In this document: in pieces, positions 1-9,042 of the stretch
How the letters are laid out: the number at the start of each line of letters is the position of its first letter
Position numbering within the stretch: position 1 is the first letter of the stretch
Assembly (NCBI RefSeq): GCF_042678485.1
Contig: NZ_JBHTKR010000006.1
Location: 326,523 to 390,522 of the forward strand
Direction: 5' to 3'
Length of the DNA: 64,000 nt
Source of the DNA: Seohaeicola saemankumensis
GTDB lineage: Bacteria > Pseudomonadota > Alphaproteobacteria > Rhodobacterales > Rhodobacteraceae
The notes under the pieces: model-generated
The model's database searches: none
Told to the model about the DNA's origin: nothing
What the model saw: only the letters and a program-made list of their open reading frames with translations
Translations under genes and position numbers: made by a program

Positions 1-2
1 CG

Positions 3-455
3 GTGGGCACCGTGGCGGCGCTGGCGCATGACGTGATCGTGACGATGGGGGTCTTCGCGCTGTTCCAGTTGCGCTTTGATCTGACCATCGTGGCGGCGCT
101 GCTGACGATCCTGGGCTATTCGGTCAACGACACGGTCGTGATCTTCGACCGGCTGCGCGAGAACCTGGCGAAATACAAGGCCATGCCGCTGCGCGACCTG
201 ATGAACCTGTCCGCCAACGAGACGCTCAGCCGGACCTTGATGACGGCGGTGACGACGCTGATCGCACTTGCGGCGCTGCTGATCTTCGGCGGCGATGTGA
301 TCCGCGGCTTTGTCTTCGCGATGCTGTTCGGCGTGATCATCGGCACGTGGTCAACGCTTTATGTCGCGAAAAACATCGTCCTGTTCCTTGGGCTGGACCG
401 CAGCGACAAGGCGAAACGCAAGGTGCAGCATGAATTCGCCCATATCGACGCCTGA
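3..455 (+). CDS. secF: Protein translocase subunit SecF, C-terminal part (cut by window edge)
   Basis: This is the C-terminal half of SecF, an inner-membrane partner of SecD that uses the proton-motive force to help SecYEG export proteins. The frame is open to the left edge, so the GTG at 3 is not the real start. The family signature GYSVNDTVVIFDR is at residues 39-51 of the visible part. Hydrophobic segments follow at about residues 80-97 and 101-128, ending in a charged cytoplasmic tail with KRK. It is the only clearly housekeeping gene in the window and marks the chromosomal side of the accessory region. A terminator-like hairpin follows. Confidence 0.95.
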   Translation: MGTVAALAHDVIVTMGVFALFQLRFDLTIVAALLTILGYSVNDTVVIFDRLRENLAKYKAMPLRDLMNLSANETLSRTLMTAVTTLIALAALLIFGGDVIRGFVFAMLFGVIIGTWSTLYVAKNIVLFLGLDRSDKAKRKVQHEFAHIDA

Positions 456-474
456 AGCCTGAAACCAGACGACC

Positions 475-507
475 GGGCACACCTGCCACCGCGCCGGTGT
501 GCCCTTT
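475..507 (+). terminator. Rho-independent terminator after secF
   Basis: GGGCACACC (475-483) pairs perfectly with GGTGTGCCC (496-504) around a 12-base loop, followed by TTT. It lies 20 bases after the secF stop, between the converging secF and CitE-like genes. Confidence 0.75.
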
Positions 508-572
508 CCCTTCGGGGAGCCTGATCATGGACCGGGCATGGACCGGGCGGGGGGGGTGATACAGGCAGAACG

Positions 573-1388
573 CTATGCCGGACCAAGCCATCCAGACGTC
601 TGCCAGCCCAGGATGCGCCTTGCGCGGCGGGCAATCGCCTCGTCGATCAGCTTGCCATCCACCACACCGGCGCCCTTCTCGTTTTCGGCCAGGGCGCGTT
701 GCGCCCAGTCAATCTCGCTTTCGGTCGGGCGGAAACAGTCCATGATGGTGGCCACCTGACGAGGGTGAATGGCAGCCTTCCCGGAAAACCCGAAAGCCCG
801 GGCGGCACGACATTCATCGGCCAGAGCGGCATTGTCCTGCACGTCAAAAAACGGCGAGTCGATTGCAGGCACACCGGCCTCGGCCGCCGCTTCCACAAGC
901 CGGGACCGCGCGGATTGCAGCGGTGCCCAACTGCATTCCGCACCGATGTCCGAGGAATAATCGCCCGCGCCGAAAAACACCGCGTCTACCCGACCTGCCA
1001 GGATCGCACGGCTGTCGGCAAGGCCCGTCGCGCTTTCGATCAGGGCGACCACCTTCACACCCGGCGCCAGCATCATCCGCACCTGCTGAACCTGCCACCT
1101 GTTTTCGGTCTTGGGCAGAATGACCGCTTCGGGTGGATGTCCCGCCGCCTGCAGCATCAACAGATCCGACAAGCCTGCGGCAGTCGTGGTGGCATTCAAA
1201 CGCACGACAACCGGCACGGCGCGGGCCTCAGGCATGGCAAGATGGGTCGCGACCGTCGTACGGGCCGCATCCTTTGCACCAGGCGCGACCGCGTCCTCCA
1301 GGTCCCAGATCACCGCATCCGCACCGGATGCCGCCGCCTTGAAAAAGCGATCCGGACGGTTTCCCGGAACAAAAAGCCAGTTGATCAT
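573..1388 (-). CDS. HpcH/HpaI aldolase / CitE-like CoA-ester lyase
   Basis: A 271-residue protein of the CitE/CLYBL family. These are TIM-barrel, Mg-dependent enzymes that cleave malyl- or citramalyl-CoA type thioesters into acetyl-CoA plus glyoxylate or pyruvate. Visible family features are the N-terminal LFVPGNRPDRF (5-15), DLEDAV (29-34), VVVRLNA, the likely metal ligand Glu in ALIESATG, and an acidic GAGDYSSDIG loop. It is the last gene of the long minus-strand operon, 199 bases after the MFS gene. With the CoA-transferase upstream and the MaoC hydratase of the divergent operon it could be the citramalyl-CoA lyase of an itaconate-like pathway. The family is clear; the substrate is inferred. 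Confidence 0.85.
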   Translation of the reverse strand: MINWLFVPGNRPDRFFKAAASGADAVIWDLEDAVAPGAKDAARTTVATHLAMPEARAVPVVVRLNATTTAAGLSDLLMLQAAGHPPEAVILPKTENRWQVQQVRMMLAPGVKVVALIESATGLADSRAILAGRVDAVFFGAGDYSSDIGAECSWAPLQSARSRLVEAAAEAGVPAIDSPFFDVQDNAALADECRAARAFGFSGKAAIHPRQVATIMDCFRPTESEIDWAQRALAENEKGAGVVDGKLIDEAIARRARRILGWQTSGWLGPA

Positions 1389-1587
1389 GAGGCTCCCTCC
1401 TGTGTTGCGCCAGCCGCCATGGCCAGGTTGCCGATACCCTCTTTGCCCGTGACTGGCCGGGCTTTGCCTTGGTCAGCATGACGCCCCGGTTCTGGAATTG
1501 CCCGGCAAGGCGTGCTGGCGTGAACACCGAACGCGCCCAGTGCTTGCCCCTCAGGCCAGACAAGGTGATTGGACGCGACCACAAAAT

Positions 1588-2805
1588 TCATCTGCCCTGC
1601 CGATGCTGCAACATCATCAGCAGCGCAATCATCACAGCGGCGGCAAGCGTCACCGCCAAAAGCGGCACCATGAAACTGCCGGTCCAATGGGCCAGCGTAC
1701 CGAAGGCCACCGGCCCCAGAACCCCGCCAATCTCGGCCGAGGTGAAAAACAAGCCGCCGGCAAGACCCAGCCGTTCCTCGGGAACACCGGGTGTCTCCAT
1801 GAGCAGCATGATCGCCACGGTCATCATGGCCCCCCGTGCAAGCCCTTGAAGCATCAGCCCCGTCGCAAGCAAGCCCGACTGTTGAAATTGCAAAAGCACG
1901 CTTGCCACAAGAACCGCGGCGAACAGGCCCCCCATGACAACCAGTCGCCGTTCGGGCGTGGCAAGACGCGGTATGACCAACACGCCCAGAATGCCGATCG
2001 CCGGAGGCAGTGCCGCCCAGTAGCCCGCGGCCACCGCCGAGAACCCGTAGCCGCGCAGGATCTCAGGCATCCAGTTGTTGAAGCCGTGATTGATGAAGAA
2101 CACGCCCACGGCCATGGCCAGGATCAGACGCACGGCCGGTACGGCCAGGATTTCCGTGAAGGCGCCAAGGTTGAACTTCTTGCTGTCGCCTGCCGCGCTC
2201 AGGGACGAGGCCCTGCCACGGGATACCAGAAGCCAGACAAGCCCAGAGGCCAGAACAAGCCCCGCATATACCGCCATCACCCCGCGCCAATTACCGCCCA
2301 CCAGCGGCAGGACCACCGCATTGGTCAGACCCAGGGCCACCAGCCCACCAAGATAGGGACCGGTCACATAAAGCCCCATGGCGGTGGCGCGTTCCTTGCC
2401 CTGGTAGAGCCTGGCGATGACGAGGGGCGCGCCCACCGAGATCATCGGCCCGCCCGCGCCAAACAGCGCAACCGCCAGAAACAGCTGAAACGGCGTCTCG
2501 GCCAGACAGCGCAGCAAGGCCGAAGCCGCCATGATGACCGTGGCAAGGGCCAGCATCCGCCTTGCCCCCACCTGATCAATCAGCATTCCGCAAGGAATGG
2601 CGCAAAGAATATAGGCAAGCGGCCAGGATCCCAGGATCGCGCCAATCACCGCGTTGTTGGCGTCGATATCTGTCCGGATCTCGGCCACCAGCGGGGCCAT
2701 CGAGGCAATGATGACCCCGAAGCTGAAATAGATGCCCCAGACCCCCACCAGCACGGGCCAACGCGCCGCCCCGGCGGAAACCGGGCCTTCTGATGCATCA
2801 GTCAC
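1588..2805 (-). CDS. MFS transporter, probable organic-acid carrier
   Basis: A 405-residue major facilitator with about 12 hydrophobic segments and the loop 2-3 motif region GMLIDQVGARRML. The chosen start is GTG at 2805, preceded by GAGG with six bases between, just after the stop of the acyl-CoA dehydrogenase gene at 2814. The frame stays open further upstream, but that stretch would overlap the neighbour and lacks a membrane-protein character. It is co-oriented with the CoA-transferase and CitE-like genes, so a substrate or product carrier for this pathway is likely. The transported compound cannot be read from the sequence. Confidence 0.82.
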   Translation of the reverse strand: MTDASEGPVSAGAARWPVLVGVWGIYFSFGVIIASMAPLVAEIRTDIDANNAVIGAILGSWPLAYILCAIPCGMLIDQVGARRMLALATVIMAASALLRCLAETPFQLFLAVALFGAGGPMISVGAPLVIARLYQGKERATAMGLYVTGPYLGGLVALGLTNAVVLPLVGGNWRGVMAVYAGLVLASGLVWLLVSRGRASSLSAAGDSKKFNLGAFTEILAVPAVRLILAMAVGVFFINHGFNNWMPEILRGYGFSAVAAGYWAALPPAIGILGVLVIPRLATPERRLVVMGGLFAAVLVASVLLQFQQSGLLATGLMLQGLARGAMMTVAIMLLMETPGVPEERLGLAGGLFFTSAEIGGVLGPVAFGTLAHWTGSFMVPLLAVTLAAAVMIALLMMLQHRQGR

Positions 2806-2813
2806 GCAAGGCC

Positions 2814-4004
2814 TCAATAACTGCGCGGCAAGCCGAGAACGTGCTGGCCGAGAAAGCCGTAGATCATGTTCTTGGAGATCGGGGCCGTCTGATACAAACG
2901 GGCCTCGCGCCACTTGCGCTCGATCCCGTATTCACGGGCAAAGGCGAAACCGCCATATGTCTGCATGCAGACCTCGGCACAAGCCCAGGAGGCATCGGCC
3001 GCCAGCAGCTTGGCCATGTTTGCCTCGGGCCCTGCCTTTTCGCCGGCATCGAACATGGCTGCGGCCTTTGTGACCATCAGCTCGGCGGCCTGCGCCTTTG
3101 CATAGGCATCGGCGATCGGGAACTGGATACCCTGGTTGGCGCCGATGGGGCGGCCGAAAACAGTGCGGTCATTGGCATATTCGCAGGCTTTTTCGATAAA
3201 GAACTTGGCATCACCGATACACTCATAGGCAATCAGGATACGCTCTGCATTCATGCTGTCGACGATATATCTGAACCCCTGCCCCTCTTCCCCGACAAGC
3301 GTATCAGCCGGAATTTCCACGTTGTCGAAAAACACCTCGCAGGTGTTGTGGTTGATCATCGCGTCGATCTTGGACAGCGACATGCCGCCCTTCCTGGCCT
3401 CGTTCATGTCGATCAGGAAGACCGAGATCCCATCCGACCGCTTCTTGCATTCAGCGACGGGCGTGGTGCGGGCCAGAAGCAGCATGAGGTCCGACTCGAA
3501 GGCGCGGCTGGTCCAGACCTTCTGCCCGTTGACCACATAGCTGCCGCTGGCTGTCTTTTCGGCCTTGGTCTTGAGCTGCGTCGTATCGCTGCCCGTGGTC
3601 GGTTCGGTCACGCCGAAAGCCTGCAGCCGCAACGCGCCCGATGCGATTTTCGGCAGGTATTTTTTCTTCTGTTCCTCCGATCCGTGCTTCAGCACGGTGC
3701 CCATCGTATACATCTGGGCATGACAGGCCGCAGCGTTGCAGCCTTTGGCATGGATCGTCTCCAGCACCGCGCCCGCCGCCGACAGCGGCAGGCCCGAACC
3801 GCCGTATTCCTCGGGGATCAACGCCCCCAGGAACCCCGACTCTGTCAGCGCATCCACGAAGTCATGCGGATAGGCGTCTTCCTTGTCGAGTTTCAGCCAA
3901 TACGCATTCGGGAAATCCTCGCACAGCCGGGCGACCGCGTCGCGGATATCCTGCCAGCCGGGTTTGACAGGCATCGAGATCAGGTCGGAATCGTGTTGGG
4001 TCAT
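2814..4004 (-). CDS. Acyl-CoA dehydrogenase
   Basis: A 396-residue FAD-dependent acyl-CoA dehydrogenase of full family length. Substrate- and FAD-binding motifs appear as QAFGVTEPTTGSD (128-140) and VVNGQKVWTSRA (157-168). The usual C-terminal catalytic Glu (GTxE motif) is absent, because that region reads YQTAPISKN. Glu254 in MNAERILIA sits where isovaleryl-CoA-dehydrogenase-type enzymes carry their base, so this is probably an active enzyme of that layout rather than a dead one. The protein ends in LGLPRSY. It is packed between the CoA-transferase (12-base gap) and the MFS gene (8-base gap). The substrate may be a branched or dicarboxylic acyl-CoA. Confidence 0.9.
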   Translation of the reverse strand: MTQHDSDLISMPVKPGWQDIRDAVARLCEDFPNAYWLKLDKEDAYPHDFVDALTESGFLGALIPEEYGGSGLPLSAAGAVLETIHAKGCNAAACHAQMYTMGTVLKHGSEEQKKKYLPKIASGALRLQAFGVTEPTTGSDTTQLKTKAEKTASGSYVVNGQKVWTSRAFESDLMLLLARTTPVAECKKRSDGISVFLIDMNEARKGGMSLSKIDAMINHNTCEVFFDNVEIPADTLVGEEGQGFRYIVDSMNAERILIAYECIGDAKFFIEKACEYANDRTVFGRPIGANQGIQFPIADAYAKAQAAELMVTKAAAMFDAGEKAGPEANMAKLLAADASWACAEVCMQTYGGFAFAREYGIERKWREARLYQTAPISKNMIYGFLGQHVLGLPRSY

Positions 4005-4016
4005 TTGGGGCGTCCT

Positions 4017-5207
4017 TCAGATAACGTGCTTTGCGCGCAGCGCGGCGATTTCATCGGCCGACAGGCCAAGCTCGCTCAGGATTGCGTCGGAATGCTCGCC
4101 CGCGTCCGGGGCCGAGACATAGACCGATGCGGGCGTGCGTGAAAGTTTGACGGGTTGCGCGACAAGACGGGTCTGGCCGCGCACGGGATGTTCGACGGCT
4201 GCCGCCATGCCAAGATGCTGCACCTGCGGGTCGGCAAAGACCTCATCCATCATGTAGATCGGACCGGCGGGCACACCCACCTCCTCAAGCGCCTCGACCC
4301 AGGCGACAGTGGTCCTTTGCGCGAAAACGGGCCGCAGCAGATCCCACAGTTCCGGCCGGTGCCGGAACCTTGCGGGATTGGTGGCGTATCTGGCATCCTC
4401 TGCCCATTCCGGCTTGCCGATCAGCTTGCAAAAGGCCTGCCATTGCGCGTCGCTGCCCACGCCCAGGTTCAGGTGGCCGTCCTGTGTTGCCACCACGCCC
4501 ATCGGTGTCACATAGGGATGATCATTACCGGTCGAGCGCGGCACTTCCCCCTCGACAAGATACCGCGCCGCCTGGAAATCCATCAGCGCGATCTGCGCCT
4601 CCAGAAGCGAGCTTTGCACCCATTGCCCCTGGCCCGATGCGGCCCGTTCCTGCAGCGCCACCAGAATGCCGATCGCGGCGTAAAGACCGGAAGAGCTGTC
4701 AGCCACCGCAGCGCCTGCGCGCATCGGCCCTTCGTCGGGATTGCCGGTGACCCCCATGAGCCCGCCCATGCCCTGCGCGATCTGGTCAAACCCCGCACGG
4801 CGGGCATAGGGTCCCGTCTGGCCAAAGCCCGAAATCGAGGCAAGGATGATCCGGGGATTGACCGCTGCCAGATCGTCATAGGCAAGGCCCAGACGATCCT
4901 TCACGTCGGGGCGAAAATTCTCGACCACCACATCGGCGCCTTCCACCAGACGCATGAACACCGCACGCCCTTCGGCTGACTTCAGGTTCAGCGTCAGCGA
5001 CCGCTTGTTGCGGTGCAGGTTCAACATGTCGTAACCGTGCCGCGCGCCCGAAACGCCCGCCGATGGATCCGCGCCTTCCGGGGCCTCGATCTTGATCACA
5101 TCCGCTCCGAAATCGGCAAGCACGCGGCAACAGGTGGGGCCGGCCCTTACACGGGTCAGATCAAGAACCTTGAGGGATCGCAGGGCCGTGGAACGTTCGG
5201 TCATCAT
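4017..5207 (-). CDS. CaiB/BaiF family (type III) CoA-transferase
   Basis: A 396-residue type III CoA-transferase, moving CoA from a donor thioester to a carboxylic acid. The N-terminal LKVLDLTRVRAGPTC region, VENFRPDVKDRLGL (95-108), SGFGQTGPYA (126-135) and the catalytic Asp170 in GAAVADSSSG are visible. The ATG at 5207 overlaps the stop of the NodB-fold gene upstream by four bases; a second ATG follows immediately. Its neighbours (acyl-CoA dehydrogenase, CitE-like lyase) make it the likely activating enzyme of the pathway, for example succinyl-CoA:itaconate or a similar diacid. Family certain, substrate inferred. Confidence 0.9.
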   Translation of the reverse strand: MMTERSTALRSLKVLDLTRVRAGPTCCRVLADFGADVIKIEAPEGADPSAGVSGARHGYDMLNLHRNKRSLTLNLKSAEGRAVFMRLVEGADVVVENFRPDVKDRLGLAYDDLAAVNPRIILASISGFGQTGPYARRAGFDQIAQGMGGLMGVTGNPDEGPMRAGAAVADSSSGLYAAIGILVALQERAASGQGQWVQSSLLEAQIALMDFQAARYLVEGEVPRSTGNDHPYVTPMGVVATQDGHLNLGVGSDAQWQAFCKLIGKPEWAEDARYATNPARFRHRPELWDLLRPVFAQRTTVAWVEALEEVGVPAGPIYMMDEVFADPQVQHLGMAAAVEHPVRGQTRLVAQPVKLSRTPASVYVSAPDAGEHSDAILSELGLSADEIAALRAKHVI

Positions 5208-6106
5208 CCTTGCTCCATGACGCGGGCCGCACCCTTGGCATCTGCCCTGGCATACCAGTCGCCAATGCCGCTGGACGTCAGGAAGATCGTATCGTCGCGC
5301 GCCATCAGCAGATCCAGCGCCGCCTCGAAATGATGGGCGATATGGGGCACGCCGATGATATGCGGATGCAGCGCCAGCGTCATCACGCGGGGCTGGGATT
5401 TCAGTTCCCGCTCGAACACGGCAAGCGTGGCCTCGACGCGCTTGAGGTATTCGTCGGTCGACCCGTTCTGGATCGCGTAGACCGGCACATCGTTAAGCTC
5501 GAACGTATAGGGCAGCGCCATCAGCGGACCATGCTTGGTCTTCATCCATGTGGGCAGGTCATCAAGCGCCCAGTCATGCAGGAACTCGACCCCCTCGGCC
5601 TTCAGGATGTCGGGCGTGTCCACGGTCTCGCCCAGCCCCGGCCCCAGCCAGGCGCGCGGCCGCGTGCCGCCCGCCTTTTCCAGACGGTCAAGGCAGCGGC
5701 GGATCACCTCGGCTTCGTTTTCCGCCTGCTTCAGTGATTGCTGGAACCAGCCGTGACCCACCAATTCCCAACCAGCATCGGTCACCGCATCCATCAGCGC
5801 CGGATAGACATCCGCCACCTGGGCATTCAGAAAGGCCGAGCAAGGCAATCCCTTCCGCGCCAGCATGTCCAGAATGCGGGGCATACCGCAACGCAGCCCG
5901 TATTCCACCCAGGAGAAATTCGGCACATCCGGCGGCGCGGGCGTCGCCCCGTGCGGTGCCGGGATGATCCCGCGCGGCATGGCCCTTTCGATCGGCCAGT
6001 ATTCGATGTTCATCACGATATGGACAATCAGCGGCTTGCCCTCTGGTCCGACCAGGGGCGCGCGGTCCGAGGAAAGCTGGAACGGTATGCGTGGGTTTGA
6101 CTGCAT
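5204..6106 (-). CDS. NodB-fold polysaccharide deacetylase-like protein, PuuE/allantoinase type
   Basis: A 300-residue protein of the polysaccharide-deacetylase superfamily, closest in look to PuuE-type allantoinases. The start at 6106 has a GGAG box seven bases upstream, directly after the ATPase stop; longer in-frame starts lie inside that gene. The metal ligands of true deacetylases are not kept: the TFDD position reads VMNIEYW and the His-x3-His position reads GHGWFQQ. That fits metal-independent PuuE-like amide hydrolases better than sugar deacetylases. The rest of the fold (PRAWLGPG, ALHPHIIG) is present. It is coupled to an ABC importer, suggesting that an imported amide or ureide is its substrate (inference). 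Confidence 0.75.
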   Translation of the reverse strand: MQSNPRIPFQLSSDRAPLVGPEGKPLIVHIVMNIEYWPIERAMPRGIIPAPHGATPAPPDVPNFSWVEYGLRCGMPRILDMLARKGLPCSAFLNAQVADVYPALMDAVTDAGWELVGHGWFQQSLKQAENEAEVIRRCLDRLEKAGGTRPRAWLGPGLGETVDTPDILKAEGVEFLHDWALDDLPTWMKTKHGPLMALPYTFELNDVPVYAIQNGSTDEYLKRVEATLAVFERELKSQPRVMTLALHPHIIGVPHIAHHFEAALDLLMARDDTIFLTSSGIGDWYARADAKGAARVMEQG

Positions 6107-6110
6107 GCTC

Positions 6111-7211
6111 TCACTCCACATGTAGACGGATGTCGGATGGTTTCCAGGACAGCCGCACCTGCGCCCCCGCTTCGGGCATGGTGTCATCGCTGCCCGCAAT
6201 CACGCGGCTGACCATCTCGGTCCCGTCCGGCAAGCGCACCATATGCGAGGTCGTCAGGCCAAGATAAACGCTTTCGTCATAGGTTCCGACGAACGAATGG
6301 CCATCGGGCGGCGTATTGGCGCCATTGGCGCGGTCCAGCAAGACGCATTCCGACCGGATCGACAGGCTGACCTGCTGCCCGGCCGCCACGACAAGCCCGC
6401 GCGTATCAACCATCAGGCTGGCACCTGCCACATCGACGGTTGCACGGGTCGCGTCGGTCTTGGTGACCTTGCCCCTGAGCATGTTGTTTTCACCCACAAA
6501 GCTCGCGGTAAAGCTTTTCTCCGGCGCGCGGTAGATGTCGCGGGCCCGCCCGTATTCCACCAGATCGCCATTCGCGATCAGCGCGATGCGGTCGGCGACG
6601 GTCATCGCCTCTTCCTGGTTATGCGTGACATGGATGAAGGTGATCCCCACCTTTTCCTGCAGATGCTTCAGCTCAAGACACATGTCCTTGCGCAATTGGG
6701 CATCCAGCGCCGCAAGCGGTTCGTCCAGAAGAAGAATGTCGCGGTCAAGCACGATGGCGCGCGCCAATTGCACCCGCTGCTGCTGGCCGCCCGACAGCTC
6801 ATGCGGCTTGCGATGGGTGAACTGGGACAGGCCGACCTGTTCAAGGGCGTAATCGACCTTTTCGGCGATCTGCGCCTTGGGCAGCCCCGCAACCTTGAGG
6901 CCATAGCCGACATTCTGGGTCACGGTCATATGCGGAAACAGCGCATAGGCTTGAAACACCATCGTGGTGGGGCGCTTGTCGGGGGGCAGATGCCCGACGC
7001 TGCGCCCATGCAGCAGAATTTCGCCACGGGTGGGCTTGTGAAAGCCGCCGATGGTCCGCAGCAGCGTGGTCTTGCCGCCACCCGACGGCCCCAACAGCAC
7101 GAAATACTCGCCCGCGGCGATCGAGACATTCACGTCCTTCAACGCAACGAAGTCGCCGTAATGCTTGGAAAGGTTTCGCACCTCGACGGCGGGTGCATTC
7201 TGTTCGGTCAT
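6111..7211 (-). CDS. ABC transporter ATPase, PotA/spermidine type
   Basis: A 366-residue importer ATPase. Walker A GPSGGGKTT, Q-loop VFQAYALFPH, signature LSGGQQQR, Walker B DILLLDEPLAAL and the switch histidine in HVTHNQEEA are all intact. A TOBE-type domain forms the C-terminal third. It follows the two permeases and the binding protein of the same operon and would power their transport at the inner membrane. The family (COG3842 type) handles polyamines, thiamine, iron or small organic ligands, so the substrate is open. Confidence 0.92.
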   Translation of the reverse strand: MTEQNAPAVEVRNLSKHYGDFVALKDVNVSIAAGEYFVLLGPSGGGKTTLLRTIGGFHKPTRGEILLHGRSVGHLPPDKRPTTMVFQAYALFPHMTVTQNVGYGLKVAGLPKAQIAEKVDYALEQVGLSQFTHRKPHELSGGQQQRVQLARAIVLDRDILLLDEPLAALDAQLRKDMCLELKHLQEKVGITFIHVTHNQEEAMTVADRIALIANGDLVEYGRARDIYRAPEKSFTASFVGENNMLRGKVTKTDATRATVDVAGASLMVDTRGLVVAAGQQVSLSIRSECVLLDRANGANTPPDGHSFVGTYDESVYLGLTTSHMVRLPDGTEMVSRVIAGSDDTMPEAGAQVRLSWKPSDIRLHVE

Positions 7212-7228
7212 GGCGGTCGTCCCGTTTT

Positions 7229-8113
7229 TTATGACATTACCGGCTCGGCCTTGGCGCGCGCGATGCGGCCCAGGCTTTCGGCGCGGATCATGGTGAAAAG
7301 GATGATGGAGCCGATAACGGCAATGGCGACAAAGCTGACCAATGCGGACATCGCATAGCTTTGCGGCGACATGCCCGTGTTCAGCATCTGGCTGATCAGC
7401 ACGGTGGTGAACGTGTCGAACCCGCCCTTCAGAAGGCTGGTGCGCGTGTATTCGTTGAACACCAGGATCACCGTGAAGGCGCAGGCCGAAAATACCCCGG
7501 CGCGGATCTGCGGAAATTCGATATCCCAGAACGCCCGCCAGCCATTCGCGCCACAGGCACGCGCCGCTTCGGTCTGTTCCTTCCGGTAGCGCCCCATGGT
7601 GATCAGGATCACCACAAAGGAATAGGGGATGGTGTAGATGATCAGCCCGATCGTCGCCGTCAGGAAACTCAACCGGAACCAGCTATCGAAAACCGATGTT
7701 CCGATCTGATCGCCCAGCCAGATGAACGTGAAGTTCAGGTTCTTGAAGAACACCAGAAGCGCCGATCCAAGGATGTCCGGCGGCACAAAGAGCGGCGCCA
7801 GAAGCAGGAAGACCGGGAAAATCTTGTTCTCGGCCGCCTTGTAGTATTTCGCGGCCAGCAGCGCCATCGGCACGGCGATCACCGTGACCACAAGCGCAAG
7901 CGAAAGCGTCCAGCGCAAGGCACCTATCAGCAGCTCGTCCGAAAAGATCAGCCCGTACCATTCCCAGGTGAAGACATATTCGTTCGCGCCAAAGCCATTG
8001 GCGTTGAACGACACATACATCACGTAAAGGACCGGCGTCATCAGCGTCAGCACGACCAGCAGCAGATAGGCCCATTTCAGGCGATACAGCCAGATGTTGT
8101 CATAATCATTCAT
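7229..8113 (-). CDS. ABC transporter permease, PotC-like
   Basis: A 294-residue inner-membrane permease with about six hydrophobic segments. The EAA loop that docks on the ATPase reads EAARACGANGWRAFWDIEFP. The start MNDYDNIW at 8113 lies eight bases after the stop of the first permease gene. Its placement after PotB-like and before PotA-like matches the standard order of polyamine/opine-type importers. Confidence 0.88.
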   Translation of the reverse strand: MNDYDNIWLYRLKWAYLLLVVLTLMTPVLYVMYVSFNANGFGANEYVFTWEWYGLIFSDELLIGALRWTLSLALVVTVIAVPMALLAAKYYKAAENKIFPVFLLLAPLFVPPDILGSALLVFFKNLNFTFIWLGDQIGTSVFDSWFRLSFLTATIGLIIYTIPYSFVVILITMGRYRKEQTEAARACGANGWRAFWDIEFPQIRAGVFSACAFTVILVFNEYTRTSLLKGGFDTFTTVLISQMLNTGMSPQSYAMSALVSFVAIAVIGSIILFTMIRAESLGRIARAKAEPVMS

Positions 8114-8121
8114 GTCTGGTC

Positions 8122-9036
8122 TCAGCTCAGCGGGGTGAGGATCTTGGTAAGATCGAACAGCTTGTGACCGATCCACAGCAGCGTCATCAGCGTCGTCATC
8201 ATGATCGCGCTGACCGCCATGGCCAGCGGAAAATCAAGCGCGGTGATCGCCTGCGTCGCGATCAGCCCGGCATTCACGGCGCCCGCGCCGCCAAGGATGT
8301 TGGGCAAAAGCGCCACGCCCAGCCCGTTGACGAAGATGAAGACCGAACCGGCAAAGATGCCCGGCGCCGCCAGGGGCAGGATCACGTCCTTGAAGCGCCG
8401 CCAGGGCCCGACGCCAAGGTCGTCACAGACCTCGAAGATGTATTTCGGCACCGCCTCCATGGCGAGAAAGCCGGAAAAGACGATGAACGGCAGGAACGAA
8501 AGCACCTCTCCGATCACCACGCCGGTATGGGTATAAAGCAGGGCCGTGATCGGCTCGTCGATAAGCCCGAGATCCATGAGCGTGGAATTCACCAGACCGT
8601 TGCGCTGCAAGACCGGGCGCAGCGCGAAGACGCGAATGATCTCGGACACCATGAATGGCAGGATGAACAGAAGAACAACCCGATGCTGCGCCACCTGCGG
8701 GATCGACTTGCGTACGAACACGGCAATGGGAAAGCCCAGCACAAAGCAGATCGCCACCGAGATCAGCGAATATTTCATGGAGTTCAGGAAGTTGGTCAGC
8801 CGTGCGGAGAAAAAGAAATTCTCGTATGAGAACAGCGTGAAGCCCGGCTCCATCCAGAACATGGTCCGTTCAAAGACCGAGAAGACCAGCGTCATGGCCA
8901 TCGGAATGGCAAAGAACATGACCATGAAGATCAGGGGCGCGCGAAAAACCCATGGCACGAGCCTGTCGCGCCATGGGGTCTTGTCAGCGCCAGCGAGGTG
9001 GACCTCGCTGGCTGGAGTGTTTGACATTTCGGCCAT
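8122..9036 (-). CDS. ABC transporter permease, PotB-like
   Basis: A 304-residue permease with a cytoplasmic N-terminus, then about six membrane segments. A weak EAA loop (EVCDDLGVGPWRRFKDVILP) precedes the last pair. Two in-frame ATGs (9036 and 9027) are possible; neither has a strong ribosome site, which fits coupling to the binding-protein gene ending six bases upstream. It pairs with the next permease to form the channel. Confidence 0.88.
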   Translation of the reverse strand: MAEMSNTPASEVHLAGADKTPWRDRLVPWVFRAPLIFMVMFFAIPMAMTLVFSVFERTMFWMEPGFTLFSYENFFFSARLTNFLNSMKYSLISVAICFVLGFPIAVFVRKSIPQVAQHRVVLLFILPFMVSEIIRVFALRPVLQRNGLVNSTLMDLGLIDEPITALLYTHTGVVIGEVLSFLPFIVFSGFLAMEAVPKYIFEVCDDLGVGPWRRFKDVILPLAAPGIFAGSVFIFVNGLGVALLPNILGGAGAVNAGLIATQAITALDFPLAMAVSAIMMTTLMTLLWIGHKLFDLTKILTPLS

Positions 9037-9042
9037 TGGCGA

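Noticed and set aside
1498..2793. Long open frame on the plus strand opposite the MFS gene
   Set aside because: Its product is rich in Gln/His/Arg with no domain, as expected for an antisense shadow of a membrane protein gene.
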